Of a stretch of 64,000 bases of DNA, positions 12,238 to 26,199 are shown one piece after another. Positions within the stretch are counted from its first letter, which is position 1. Each line of letters starts with the position of its first letter. The DNA comes from Antennarius striatus (taxonomy: Eukaryota; Chordata; Actinopteri; Lophiiformes; Antennariidae). The notes beneath the pieces were generated by a model that was given only the letters and a program-made list of their open reading frames with translations, was not told where the DNA came from and did not search any database. The stretch spans positions 10,206,501-10,270,500 of the forward strand of contig NC_090785.1 in assembly GCF_040054535.1 (NCBI RefSeq), written 5' to 3'. The position numbers and the translations under genes were made by a program.

Positions 12238-15200
12238 TTAGTCAGACTCTTCCTCAGGAGTGGACATGGCCTCTTCCTCCTCATCTGATTCCTCCTTGAA
12301 AAAATAAGAAATGAGGGAGAAAACAGTGTTTAATACATAATGTGATGTTTTTTAAAATTCTGAATAAAGTTCCACAGGATATCAGCTCTACCTTAACTGA
12401 CTTTCAAAGATCTATTAGTTATCTGGACATTTAGAGAAATTAAAAAAAATAAACTATCATTTTAAACTATAATTTTATCGATGGTTCATGGTTCAACATA
12501 CATAACTTTTACTTGAGGAGAAAACTGATTTATGACAGGAAGCGATGACGAGAACAGATGTTATTATGGATTTTGTGGCGATCCATCTGACGACTGTGTT
12601 TATCATTCCTGGCTTTACCTTCTTCCTCTTGGACTTGCTCTTGCGGTCAGAGTCCGACGAACTCTCCTCACTGGACTCGATGAACTCTCGACTCTTGAAG
12701 CTGTCACTGCCGCCTCCTCGTTCTTTATCTTTATTTCCCCCTGCAGACTTCCTCTTCTTTTCCTCCTTCTTACCTCCAGACTTTTTACTGTCCCTAATAA
12801 GTTTGAGGTGAGGGGTAAAGATAGGTGTGTACGTTTAAAACTGGCTGTAGCAGGACAAAGAAATATCAATATAGTTTCTGTTTTGCAAGACTTACTTCTT
12901 GGAAGCAGAGGAAGATCCTCCACCGCTCTCTTTGTACTCCCTCTTTGCTTTATCATACTCCCGTTTGGCCTCTCCTGCCTTTGTTTCCCACTCCTGAAGA
13001 AAAGAAGAATGAGACAGAAAAAGAGAAAAAGTTGACTCTACAGAAAAAGTAAACAGAACAAAAAGTAACACAAAAAGTTAAAACAATGTGAAACTAATAT
13101 TATACAACATCTTTGGTGAACCTGGCACAGATGTGATGAAATTACATTTTCATTCTTTAAATTCTTTCAATAATTAAATACATGTAGACTTATTAATACA
13201 GGCACATATTGTCACAATATGGGAGTAGAGTCCAGGCTGCCCGTTGATGATGACAGCCTGTCCGTAGCCTACGTTCCTGTTAGTGGTGTCTCCCACCATT
13301 CAAATGTAGGTTGTGGTCGCCAAGGCTCACCAAATATTTGCATATAAACATCCTCATAATGAGGATAAACCTTAGAACTTCCCGTTTCTGGATTGCAGAA
13401 AAAAAAAATCAAGTCTTTCCATGATATCTCAGAAGACAAACAGTGTTTCACAGATTGCATTCTCATTTTTCTCTCACTTTGGCTCCTTAATATATTTTAT
13501 TAAATTACTGACATTTTGGTTTGTTTTTATTCAAAATGTCAAGTTTGTTTCATTATTTTGATCCAATATCAAATCACATCCAAATATGTTTTATCCAAAA
13601 CTAATAAAACCTATAGCTAAGGAAAACTATGAATGCAATGACAAAATATAAACTAATAATTCCAGTTAAATACCTGGAACTGTGACCACAGAGGAGAAAA
13701 AAATTAAGCACTTTCTCACCTCCTTCTCGTCTTTGCCCAGCTGTCTCCACATCTCTCCGGCCTTCTTTGATATCTCGGTGATGGAGATGCCTGGGTTCTC
13801 TGATTTGATTCGCTCGCGGCTGGAGTTCAGCCACAGCATGTAGGCACTCATAGGCCTCTTGGGGCCACCGGTGTCCTTCTGTTTCTTCTACTCAAAGACA
13901 GGAAATATAAGAACATTGAGAAGTTGACGGGTTAAACCTGTGTAACTGTCTAGTTTAGACCAGGGGTGTCAAACTCATTTTCACCGAGGGCTGAATCAGC
14001 GTAATGGCAGTCCTCAAAGGGCCAGATGTAACTTATTAATGTAAATAAATGTAACTCAATGAGATGTAAAATAAATGTAAAAAAATGTTAAATAAACGTA
14101 ACTCCTCCTTAATGTTAAATTTAAAAATTTCTTATTTTATATACTGCTATGATCTCCGAAGGGAAAGTAAGAATGACTAACATGCTAGAATGTGCAATCA
14201 CACACAGGCATATTTATATTAGTGAGTACGGCCGCTGTAATACACACAACCACACACAGGGGCCTATAAGCAGGCAGTGGGAGGTAAAGTGGCAGGCAGC
14301 TCCTTCTTAGTGTGACCCAAATGAGCAGCTTGTGAGGGGGACGCTGCCTTGCTCAGGGGTGCCTCAGCAGTGCTCCAGAGGTGAGCTGACACCTCCCACT
14401 GTCAGCTCACGCTCCAGGTGTTTATGGGCGGGAGCGGGAATCAAACCACCGGTCTTGGAACATTGGACGACCTGCTCTACCACTGAGCCACGAGTTATTC
14501 ATAACTTATTCAAGTTACAAGCATAGAAAAAATAAGTTTGCTTGTTGCTCTGTTGTAACATAAATCCTTTAAATTTGTCAGGTTATGAAACTCCATCAAT
14601 CAAGGATCAAACTATTCAAACAAATAGTTATCCTTCGCTTACTCGCGCTTCAAAATGCACGGCTTCACTACATCGCAAATTTTTAGTAGGTAGTCATGTG
14701 ATACGCGCATGCTGACAATATCCGTGAGTCCCGGAACACAGGGACTCAAAACACTTTGAACAGTCGATAAAAGTGTGGGAAGAGGTAATACAGATATAAG
14801 GTGTTTTAATATCGGTATGGGGAGGGTTCATAAACGTTCAAATCACCATGAATAATAAAATTGTTTTTCACGGGTGGTTCTTAGAACGCATTAACCGCGA
14901 GTAACAATGGATTACTGTAATGAAAAATAACAAGTTAGGACATTAACTTTGTTCAAACATTTTTGTAAATGTTAAGATGAACTTTATTACTGCAATATGG
15001 GAAATTTAGATTTTGGTCAAAGCACACTTTTGACCTGTATATTTTTAAGCAATCTAACCTTTTATGCTCTTGCGGGGCCACATAAAATGATGTGGCGGGC
15101 CACATTTGGCTCCCATGTGGTTTAGACAGTGGGGGTGTCCTTCTTGGGAGTGTGTGTGTGTGTGTGTGTGTGTGAATAGAATTTTTTTTAAAGTCCTATT

Positions 15201-18200
15201 TTCTGCTTGTCCAAAATGCTCTCTAACCTCTTTGCGTGGTTTCCGTTCTTTTTTCTCCTTCACGACTTTGGCTTTCTTGGCCTTCTTCTTCTTCTTTGCG
15301 CCTTCATCTTCACTGTCATCTCCATCTTCACTGCTGTCACTTGCAGAGGCGTTACTGTCGTACCTGATTCAAGAGATGGAGATAGAGATGTAGAACGGGA
15401 AATTGGGCATTACGTCAGTTGGATGAAAGCAGCCGGTAGACAGGAAAGAAAACTTTTATTCTTAAATGAAAATAAACTGAAGATGAACAAAAAGTTAACT
15501 TCAAAAAGTCACTCACTCCTCTGCAATGTCATCGTCTTCTTCTCCAGGGTTGAAGGACTCATCTAAGGTGGAACCAGGAGAGATGAGACCTCATTTAAAC
15601 AAAACTGATCTTCAAATTCATTGACATGGATTGCCTTCCTTTTCATCTTCCACAGTTTCTTACCGCTCTCAGCATCTGATTCGTCGCTGTCATTTCCCTC
15701 CTCTCTGATTTTGCCTTCAGCCTTCATCCTCTCCAGGTAGGCATCGTGCTGGTCGTCATCTGAGTCACTGTACTCATCAATTTTACCCTTCATGCCCTAA
15801 AAGTAAACTGCATGGTTAAAAAACAAACAAAAAACAACAACAACGAAAACAACCCATCCACAATCCACAATACACAATACAGCAAAGCCAAAAGAGACCA
15901 GTGACTAACAATCAGGTAAAAATCCTCTTTATGATATAAAATGTCTGTCTTTGATCTCAAAGTCAATCATCAATCAGTAATTTCAGTTGAAATTGTTTGA
16001 CCTTCATTTTAATGCAGTGCAGATTAACTCCACGCTGCATCTATGTGTGAAGTTCAACACTTGGGAGTCGTCTAACGGCTGGCTGTATTGTAGCATTATC
16101 TAAAAAGCCAAGCGTTTCTCCCACCCCATGTCGTCTTCAGCATCCCCACACACCATTATCTGGAGCCGTCACGGGACGGAGAGCAGCAGAACAGAGAGGT
16201 GCTTGTTGAAACACAGGAAATGGAGAGCGAGCCCATTCATTTTCATTAACCCACTCAGGATGACCCGATCAACTGCTGGTAGCGCGTGAGCCGAGAAAGT
16301 GCTTGAACTGTGTTGTCAGAGAGCAGGAACCCGTACATAACAGGAAGTAGGGGCGATATGACATCACATTTCATTGACCTTTGACCTGGATTAAGTTTGA
16401 GGAGCAGCTCCTTGTTTTATGCACTTTTCTCATAAACGACAGACACAATATTCTTTTATGATATAAGCATCTCATCCTCCAGGATCACGATGCTTCAACC
16501 CTGGACGTCTTCAGCTGAATTTTCTGAGCGTATTGAATTTCTGATCCTCAGAGCTAGTGGCTTCTGGAAGACCGACTGAATGTGGAGCTGATTCCTGGCT
16601 CACTGTTAGCACTTGCATCATCAATGCCATTCTGCATGCTCCTTCTGAGGGAATTAACTTTGTGGTTAGATCACAGGAGAGAGGGACAGCTGATGAACGC
16701 ACGAACGCACGCACGCACACGGGTGAAAGACTTAATTGAATATTAATAATAAATTTGTTCAATGTTGTTGAGTGAATTGCCCCAGCAGACCGTTAGCACA
16801 ACCCATGTAAGCCGTGTCCAGTGTTAAAGTAGAGAGAAGCCAGTAGGTCACACATTAGTCAGCATGAGGCAAGCTGACAGACACACTCAGTCGTTGATAA
16901 CACAACTGTTCCACTCACATGTCCCATGATTAGTTATGAAAACTAAATATAATCCAAACAAAATTAGATTTCAAACCCAACCTCTGTAAAACACACGCAC
17001 GCACACACACACACGCACACACACACTCACGCCATTAGCACACCATGCAAAGAAACAACAACCAAGTCACTCCACACCAAAACCATCAGCCTGTAATCCA
17101 CACACGATGCCCTTGACCCATACCCACCTTCTTCTACAGGGGTACATGGACAGACACACAGGAGAAGGGCAACAAGCATCAATATCTGGCTGGAGGGCTG
17201 ACAAACGGAAATGTCTACTGTCTTCATTCTCTGCTGATGGACGAGTGTTTGAAGGACGAATGCGTTACCTCTTTGAATCCTCTGTTCTTGATGTTGAGCT
17301 TCTTGGCGTTGACAAAGTCGAACAGTTTGCCGTACTCTTCTCTAGAGGGAGACAGATGGAGTCAGTTGGTTCAGAGCTGAGATGATATTATCTAAATAAT
17401 CCATCATGACAATACGTGATATTTCTGTTCTCATTCTATGCTACTTAGGTTAAATTTGTATATATTAAAAACAGCATAACTTATTGAGCCTGGACTACAT
17501 TATCTTTTGATTAGTTGGCAAAGATTTTGATGATGACCTCATATCTATTCTCTATTACATTCCAACATTACTTAATTTATTGGAACAATAGATGATTCAA
17601 TGAATCTGAATTTATCAAGGAGGCACTGCCACAATGCTTTACAATGGAAGAAAAGTGTGTGAACAAATATTCAAGGACTGGCAGGAGTGTGTTAATCCCT
17701 GTGAACGTGTCTGCCCTCACCTCTCAATGCTGCTGAACGTGTACTGATTTCCCTGTTTGGTCTCAATCTCAAAGTCAAAGGATCGGGTTGTCGTGGTGCC
17801 TCGAGCAAAGTTCACACAGGAGATCTCCTCAAAGCGCAGATGCACAGGGGGCTTGTGGACATAGATGAAGCCTCTCTCCAGAGGGTAGAGGAGGCCTGAG
17901 GACGCCTTGTAGGAGCAGGTGATGCACTGAGCCCCCGAGTGGCTGTGGGGGAACAAGGTCAGTTTAACAGCAGCTACTCAACCTTACAGGAAGTGCTTGG
18001 AAAGCTGCTCACCCCTGGAAGTTTCCAGGAACAGTGATCTTGCGGTTGACCAGAGCCTTCATCACTCTGCTGACCATCTCGTACAGGGACCCTGACATAT
18101 TTTTACTAAGTTTGCCCTCAAAACGACGCTCCACGTCATCCCTGTCAGAAAAAAAACAGGAACACTGATGGTGAAATAAAAAGCGGCTTTCTGTTGTCTG

Positions 18201-21200
18201 TAGAAATAAGGCAAAGGATGTTTGATGAAGTACAGTAAATGATCATTAGAAACATTAGGATTGCTCCTGCGGCTCTCTGTTTCCCTCTAGTGGACACATG
18301 AACATTTACATGAAGTCTTCTAGTAGTCGTTTTAATCCAAAGCGATTTACAAGTGAGAGACACCATCAAGCTGTGATGCAGTTGAGACCTGTGTAAATGT
18401 GAATGTGACTTTAGTTACAACTATTCGACTATAAGTGAGGTCTTGCATTAATAATGTGACTTGCATATAATGCACTTGGCCGTCATCATTATATCATGAA
18501 ACCCAATGGCTTCAGATACTCACTCGCTCATATTGAGAGTGAGGTTGATGTCCTCTTCCTTTGAGAAGAGCAGAATGAGGAAGTGATAACGAGTCTGACC
18601 CTGCTTGATGGGAGGATCCAGACTGATCTATGGAGAAAATAATGAAAATGAGAATAAAAGTTAGAAGGAACATGAGAAATGACAAAAGAAAAAGAAAAGG
18701 CTAATGTGGCCTATGAAAAAAAAAAAAAAAAAGTTTCAAACTGCAGAAATGGCTCCACTATTTACCACAAAGAACATCTGCCTCTGATCCTTGTGTGGAA
18801 GCAGGAACAGACGGAGGACAGTGGTGTAAGGAATCTTGTAGTCGAAGGTTTTACCATGAAGGTGAAGGAAAGTCGGGTAGATACGGATGTCGTACCTAAG
18901 GAAGGGCACATGAAAAAACACACTTTAGTTGCTTAACTACGAATCAATGGTGTAAATAACAGCTCTGTAATTAAACTGGCCTCTGAGGCACTCACAACAC
19001 TACACTCATTAGTCACAAACTCTGACTTTTACTGATCCTCTACCTTCCCCTGGGTGTGAGACATTGAAGTTCTTTGAAGATACACACAGCGTCTCCTGTG
19101 GCCTGGATAACGTCGGCTTTAGACAACACACTCTGAGCGAACGCCTGCAGGAAAACACATCTTTAGAATCATCACAACAATTTTTAGAAAAGAAACAAAA
19201 CCATGCACAGAAGAGGAAGCAGACCACCCCTCCTTACCTCGACGGGGTCTTGTCGTTCATCGGACTGGCTAGGCGGGACGTAAAAGCGAACCTCCATGAG
19301 GGAGACTTCTGTGTCGTCGTTCTGGTGAAACTCAAGAGTGACTTCGTTTTTCCCGGTGGCGCACTGGGACACGTTGGACAGCGGGACCTCAAACGCTGTG
19401 TTATCATTTACATCAAATGACAGCAGTGGTCCTGAAGGGGGAAAAAACACGAACGTTAGCGGATGTTTTGCTTTGAAATCTCTTCATAAAACTAACCAAC
19501 ATGCCTTTTCTTAACTAATGTTGTGTACTGTACTATTATTTAAACTATTAACATTGTGTTATTGAAGCTGTGGATAATTTCCATCCTACTCTTCATGTGC
19601 AAAACATACTAAACATAGGAGGTGTGTGACAACTTGATGGGTAAAATATGGCCATCTATTTGAAATATTTGTTCAGAATATTTCTTCTCTATCAAAGGCT
19701 GTCTGTTGCTCTACTTTGTCTGGGTTTTTCCAAAAAAGGCACGTCCCATTTCTTTCACTTTGCACCCTTTTAATAAAATCTGTTTATCCTAAAATTATGT
19801 TAGTACATGTAGTGTTCCTCAAAATTATAGCTATTTTTATAAAGCTCGAAGACGTTGATTGCTGCTGTCACTAAGTCAGTAAGACTGTTATTAAAATAAA
19901 GTTCAGGACCAATGAAAGATCCAATCAAACCAGAATACAACAATGTTTACTGATCAGGCAGCACTGAAAGCATTGGAACACACCTCCATTCTTATTTTAA
20001 CAAATGAAGCTAAAGTTCTGTTTGTCATCCAAGCTATTAAATTCAATATCTTGACACTGATGCTTCAGGCTAATTTTATACTTGAATACTTGAAATTGAT
20101 GATTTAATCTGAAATTGTTTAATAAATTTGTGCACATTTTGTTTGAAGTATGTTCATCACCAGAGAACTTGGCTGTTCCCCAGTTCCATCCCTTCACACA
20201 CATATCCTTCTCCGTCAGCTCCACTTTGTAGTTCGCCTTGAAAAACTCTGAGATCTTCTCGAAATCCTGACAGATGAAAGGCAAAAGGGCAGACAGAGAG
20301 GCGAGGAGGCATGAGGCAAAGCAGAAATGCAAGTTGACAAGAGAGGAAGTGATGAAAAAGCAACGGGGAAACAGAGAAAAAAGCTTCAGGTTAGCAAGGC
20401 AGTAACACACACTGGCACTGCATGGTTCAAATCTTAGAAAAACACACGCGAAAAAGACCGAGGGGATGGAAGGGTAATTAATCACTACGCAATTATTCCC
20501 GCGCCTGCCGCTGAGGCCTCTGGGGAACACCGGAGGTGAACGTAATCCATCCATCCTCTCCGTCCGCTCCCCTTCACGCTGCCGCTGACAATCAGCCTGT
20601 TTATTTATCCTGCAGGCCTGCTTACAACGGGAAAGGACACACATTCACACACACAGCGACAAACACACGGTCAATCACACACAAACCCACACATGCTCCT
20701 AGTAACACACACACATGTGGTAGTGATTGTGGCGTGTGTAGAATGAGACTCTGTGGGAAACAAAGTTTACGCACCTGGATATCTGCCTGTCCATAAGGTT
20801 ATTACAGCCAATTAGAGCCCAGAGAGTCGGTGTGTGTCGGCGCATGTGTGCGCTGAGGTTCATCAGTCTCGCTCGCCTGGATTAAGGTGTCGTTTAAATG
20901 AGAGCGCATGTGTGAGCAGATGTGTGGACGCATAAAAAAAAACAAGAGTTTGTGTGGCCTGTTTGTGATAAAGTGTGAACATGTGTGTTCATGCCGTGTC
21001 CTCATCAGGCCCGCGTTCGTGTTCCTACTCATTACAGTTTGGGCAGATTTGTTGTTGCTCAGCTGATTTTATTACAATAAACACAGACCCCCCACAACTC
21101 AACACACACACACAGTTTAACCTAACGTGGCCACCCTGTCTTGTCTTTTATGACTTCATTTTTTAAGCAGGCTCTCCAAACAACCTTCAGTGTCTCATTC

Positions 21201-22999
21201 ATTAGAGGTGTGGATTTTTTAAGAAAACCTACATCGTGTGTTCAGTTTGAGGCTCCCTGCAAACACCAACAACATAAAATGATAAACGCTCTTCAGGAAT
21301 TTCCTAATTTAACAGATTTAATGGATCTGTTGTTACACAAAGACTCCAGAAAAATATATTTGTATTATTTTTTTCACATGATTTCATAAAGGAAAAAAGT
21401 TTTTTTTTTGTACTTGGCAACACGCAACCCTTGTTAAACTTAAAATAAAACAGCTGTAGAAAAGCCTTTAGCTGAATGAAGTACAGTCTAAAATCAATTT
21501 AATGTTCAAATTAAGCTTTTATAGGGAAAACTCACATAAAGATAATTAATTCAACAGACCGTTTCAAGTTAACTTTGGATACGTGACTATTCTATTTCTC
21601 TGATATACCAATAAAAATGATCTGATGCTCCGTCCAACTAGTCATAATCACTCCAGCTAGATTTTTATTAAGAGCAAAAAACTCTAAATTACGACTGTAA
21701 TTACCCTGACTAATTTGTTTTTGTCCATGAAATTGAATGTCACACACACACACACACACACACACAACATTAAAACTGTCAATTTAAATAATAATCCAAA
21801 TTTGGATTGGGAGAATCGTTCCACTCTCAACACCCAGAACGATCACCATGATAAAACCACAACATCCTCTGCATACATGTAAGATTAGGCTAAAGACAAA
21901 CTGCACATGCAGGTGACATGAACACAAGTTGTGTTCAAGGTTCTCCAACCACTCCTATGCCAGCAGACCAGTGCAGCTCAGCTACACAACAGCCCTTCTG
22001 GCAGAGCTCCAATGTCTCGGATACTTCAGAGGCACAGATGCATCAACGCTGCTGCCAGCGGCAAAACCTCCAGCCAGCTCCCGATTACAGACACAGGCTG
22101 TGGGATAATAAACAATGAAATCACGCCCTACGCTCTGGGATGAGAGGATCCATCTCCAAAAAATATGCTGATTAACCCCAGGAGACACCGTGACTGCCGC
22201 TCGCGGTCACAGGCTGGGGGTTATACCTGTTCCTCCATCCCGGCTTTTTACTTGCACGCTGACATTCCCCATACACTCAGAGCAAAGGGGGAAGAAGAAA
22301 AAAAATGGGTGATCAAAAACAAACACGACCAAAATCCTGTCTCACTGCTGAGCCAAATAGTTTCGTTGGATTGATATAAACACTGACTCACATGAGTCGG
22401 TGATTACATTGTTTATGGAACACACATGCGAGCACTGCTTTCTCTCATTAATCCCATTAGGAGCTTTGGAGAGAAGAGCTGATTCATTCACATACTTCTG
22501 ATGGCAACACACTATCAAGTGGTGGCTGTTTTTTCACAACATGAAAAAGTAAAGTAAAATATCTGACAAGAGCTGGAAGTTATTTATCAGTGGTCAAATA
22601 GTTTTGGTTACATCGCCTCTGATAAACAGCTCTGAGCACACCGTGCTTAGAGCTGTGGGTCTAACTCTCTTCTGAGATTTGAATTATTCCTTTGAAATGG
22701 ATGTTGTGTCTGTTGTGGCTTTACAAAATGAAAAGACAAAATATTGAGCCTGATCAGATTTCATAGACTGCTGATGTGGCGTTCACCGTGTCTCTGAAGC
22801 CGTCATATTTGTAGATGAGTCCTGTGCTGGTGCCCAGCTTGATGCCGTGACCCAAACACACTCGTCTCCACTGAGCCAGGTTGAGCTCGCCAGCTGGTAT
22901 GCTGTCCACCTTCCCCGTCTTGCTGCTTTTATAAACCACATTTTGCTTGCTGAAACGTAACCGCCCATCATTCTGCAGGAACAAAAGCATCAAGTGGAG

Positions 23000-23043
<44 letters not shown>

Positions 23044-23736
23044 GACTTTGGTTAAAATTCTGGTTAAAATCTCCTACATTTAAATGTGCAAAGAGCAGCT
23101 GACTAATTAAACTGATTAACTATCAAATATTAAGATATTTTTAAAGTGGTCATTGGCTTAAATTTCCTCATTATTAAAATTTTAATGTGGTCCTGGTCCT
23201 TTATAGACTGTTTCTGTAAACAAAACCTGAGTAAAGTAACAGTCAGATAGGTTAAGGCCTCACTGTGTGGGGTAACTTCTGAGCTGACCTGGGCTGCACA
23301 CTGAAGACACACGAGGGAATCCCTGATCACCACCAACTCAAACAATGTGGAAATGAAACTTGGCTCATTGGCCACCAGCACTTCGTACCAACTGATCTCC
23401 TTCGGACTTTCTCCAACGCTCCGGACATTTATCAGTGTTTTCTTTAGGTTCCTCACCAATCGCAAGATAGTTCGCTCAGAGCGACATCATGTTGTGATCT
23501 GACATATGCAAACTTTGTTGGATCATAAACTGTCGTAACTTTTCCGTCTTCTTCTGTTTCGCCAGTTTGCCCCTTTTCTGATAATTTCTCAATCAAGACT
23601 TTGATACATCCATACTATTTCACAGTCTGGTTACTCTGTACACACCACCTTAGAAGTAGATGTGGTTTGTGGGAATACTGACCCAGGACCCTTTGATCTC
23701 CTGGTAGATCTCGTTGAACTCCAATGTGTCTCCCAT
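12238..23736 (-). CDS. ssrp1: SSRP1, HMG-box subunit of the FACT histone chaperone, 17 coding exons
   Basis: Minus-strand coding exons: 23736-23683, 22972-22787, 20266-20161, 19431-19238, 19144-19044, 18895-18766, 18627-18524, 18141-18013, 17942-17721, 17341-17269, 15796-15664, 15562-15517, 15363-15228, 13887-13720, 12993-12896, 12793-12619, 12294-12238. All are GT-AG and in phase: 2112 nt, 703 aa (human 709). SSRP1 pairs with SPT16 in FACT, which handles H2A-H2B and H3-H4 during transcription and replication in the nucleus. The N terminus ([16 protein letters not shown]) opens the Pob3-like domain. The SSRP1/PH core (about 20-430) is close to human, e.g. [20 protein letters not shown]. An acidic region spans roughly 435-520. 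The HMG box begins at [11 protein letters not shown] near residue 548 and extends into the next exon. A basic/serine tail ends in STPEEESD. The start ATG follows a 5' UTR splice acceptor at 23762, and a noncoding first exon lies near 24,717-24,800. Confidence 0.98.
13961..15119. mobile_element. hAT-like nonautonomous DNA transposon in an SSRP1 intron
   Basis: The element starts CAGGGGTGTCAAACTCATTTT, the typical 5' end of many vertebrate hAT-family elements. It is flanked by an exact 8-bp direct repeat GTTTAGAC (13953-13960 and 15120-15127), the duplication length hAT elements make. It contains GGGCCACAT-type motifs near both ends. The right end (GGCTCCCATGTG) is not a good inverted copy of the left, so that terminus is decayed or atypical. 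No transposase frame is present. It lies between the SSRP1 exons at 13720-13887 and 15228-15363. Confidence 0.8.
14270..14492 (-). repeat. tRNA-derived SINE-like sequence nested in the hAT element
   Basis: On the minus strand the segment begins GTGGCTCAGTGGTAGAGC, a textbook RNA polymerase III A box (14474-14490). It carries GGTTTGATTCC, one mismatch from the B-box consensus, at 14437-14447. Box spacing is as in a tRNA. No mature tRNA structure is complete, so this is a SINE head or tRNA pseudogene. The body down to about 14270 resembles a common fish repeat (TGCTCAGGGGTGCCTCAGCAGTG on the plus strand); its far boundary is approximate. Confidence 0.6.
15149..15174. repeat. short (TG)n tract
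   Basis: About 12 TG units just outside the hAT element, in the same SSRP1 intron. Confidence 0.9.
23002..23042. repeat. (AC)n microsatellite in an SSRP1 intron
   Basis: About 20 AC units, 30 bases upstream (in gene orientation) of the acceptor of SSRP1 coding exon 2. Confidence 0.95.
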
Positions 23737-24716
23737 CTCAGATACGGGCGTGACCGATGCTCTGCAAACATGGAACAATAATTCAGTATCTGACAAAATC
23801 ACACAGAGACATATCTACATAATATTTATGAAAGAACTTCAAACTGTATTTTCAAATCGGGGCATGAGCTTAGCTTGAACCACTGAAAATACATTCCAGA
23901 AATTACAATGTACAGTAATATAAAAATTGTGAAGATTCACCATTATGTGCTGACTTCACGCTACAAACTAATAAAAGTTTTTATTTGTGCACCTCGATCG
24001 ATGCTCGGTACCACGCTCCCAAAATTAAAAGTCCACAGCAGAAACAACTTTGCTCATAGTTTACATTGCAAACTATTAGTAGCATCCAATATATTTACGA
24101 CAAATCATTCTTTTCTTCTATGAATCGCATATAATAGTTAACATTATCTTTGACATGAATGTAGCAACAGAAGCCAAGCTAATCAAAAAGAGCAAAAAGA
24201 GGACGAAAGATTGACTGGACTTGTTTCAGGTCGTTTGTTGTTTTCTGCTAAAACAGGAGTTTAAGTATCTGAACTGTACCAATCAGAAGAATGGATGAAA
24301 GCAGAAACGTCTTCAAGCAACCCAAAGCAAGACCAGCAGATTCTTTTTTGCTCTTTTTGATTTATCTCGACCTGGATGATTGAGATTCTACAAAGACAAA
24401 TGCTAGGCTAACTTCTTCTAGACCAGGTAGGCTTCTTTAATCAAACACTACTGCGCTATTCCCGACCAATTAGTACGTTCAACAGCGTTAAGACACGACA
24501 CTCTACAGCACCGCCCCGCTCAACATCAGCTTACAACAAAATCGAGCGCTCCGTCGAACTAGGCCGGTGTAAAGACATCAAGTCATGTTGAGAGATAAAT
24601 CTGTACGCCAAGTTGCATAAATTAAAGAGCGTAGGGGTTTAATACACACACAGTGTTTAATTACACACATTCCGAACTGGATTTTTAAACAATAACTTGA
24701 AAACTCAGGTCTTACT

Positions 24717-24840
24717 ATCAACGTGACGAGCAGTCAGCTTCGTCTGTTTCCCGCGTGTAGCATCGGAAGCTAGCCTAACGTCACAGGAAATGCACTAAGG
24801 AGGTTTGTATTTACTTCCGGTTTAACGACGACACTTTTTT
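24717..24840 (-). promoter_or_regulatory. ssrp1: SSRP1 promoter and noncoding first exon
   Basis: On the minus strand a good donor (GATA|GTAAGACC, exon end at 24717) would join to the 5' UTR acceptor at 23762. Just upstream are TGACGTTA (24776-24783, CRE-like) and CCGGAAGTAA (24811-24820, ETS-like), both usual in promoters of housekeeping genes. The transcription start is inferred to lie near 24,780-24,810; it cannot be fixed from sequence alone. Confidence 0.55.
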
Positions 24841-25051
24841 TTTTTTTTACTTTTTACGTTATAATAACTGACGCCAATCATAAGTCTGGGCTTTTAAAGC
24901 CGAATGCGTTTTCACCATGTTTTTAACTACTATTGGAAACTGATTTGAAGAAACCGTTTTTACAGTTTTCGCTAAACAGAGCAGGTTGCAGTGAACATAG
25001 ATCGTCACTAGGTGGCGCACAGCACATCTTTTAACAGGCCCCATGTTTTCC

Positions 25052-25131
25052 TTCTATTCTATTCTATTCTATTCTATTCTATTCTATTCTATTCTATTCT
25101 ATTCTATTCTATTCTATTCTATTCTATTCTA
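25052..25131. repeat. (TTCTA)16 perfect pentanucleotide microsatellite
   Basis: Sixteen exact tandem copies of TTCTA, about 250 bases upstream of the SSRP1 promoter elements, in the divergent SSRP1-CLCF1 interval. Confidence 0.97.
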
Positions 25132-26199
25132 CTGGAATATAAGTACAGAAGTGGCCAATAAGTGTACGCTGTACAGTAACAGGTGGTTAAATCATGACTG
25201 ATTCGGTCAAAGTTTAAAGGGCATATTTATATTTTAATTATAAAGAACCGTTTTCATGGGATTATAGGCTATCCCATTTTCAAATAAAATAGGCTGACGT
25301 AATGGATGGAAAAATGCGTAGTACTGATAATGTGTGTACATGCACATACATTGTCGACGGTAATCCAAACGTAACAGTTGAAGATATGTATCTAATGAAG
25401 AGATATAGTCTACCCCTAATGAATCAGACTTTGATTCATTTTTGACTCCTGCCGTGTGAAGCAATATTTAGTTGGTGTCTTTTCTTCATGAGGTTAAATC
25501 AGATAAAAGCACCTGAAACTCCTGGAGCGCAGTTTCCTTCAACATGCGACACACGTCGGGGTATATTTGAGCGATTATGAAATGAATTGCTGAGATGTCC
25601 AGTCTCCTGATGGAGCCGATTGATTTTTTAAATATATAATTAAAGCTGGATTCGGGACAATTTGTCAATCGTCAGTGAAGCTTTGCCTGAATCCCTCTCC
25701 CGGAGCGCGCATGCGGTGCCAAAGGTGTGTTGCTGTTGAGTGACAGCTGCAGGTAAGAGGATTAGATCAAAGCAATTTTTCCAGTTAAATATTAAATGAA
25801 GGGAATGGAAGGAGAAGAAAGAAACGCCGACGCGCATGCAAAAACTTCTATTCAATAGACGGGAAAAAACCCAGAACCGTTCAAGCCATACGATCCATTA
25901 ACACGTGTCATTTTATTGTAGGCCTCTAAATTCTGCCTCTAAATCGGCTGTCCGCACCTATTCGTCTATTTGACTTTAAAGACCCACTTCGGTGATAAAA
26001 TATTTTAGGATTAATTTGGGCCTTATTTCCCTCAACAGGCAGTGAAAACTAAAGATCTTGGTTGACAGTTTAATCGTATTATTTGACTACAACCACATAA
26101 ATAAATTAGGTATTGTTGTAAAAGCAATATATAATCTATATTAAAAAAGATGCAAAACGTTTGCAGTATATGGAAAACGTGTAATTCCCCGATTTCCTG

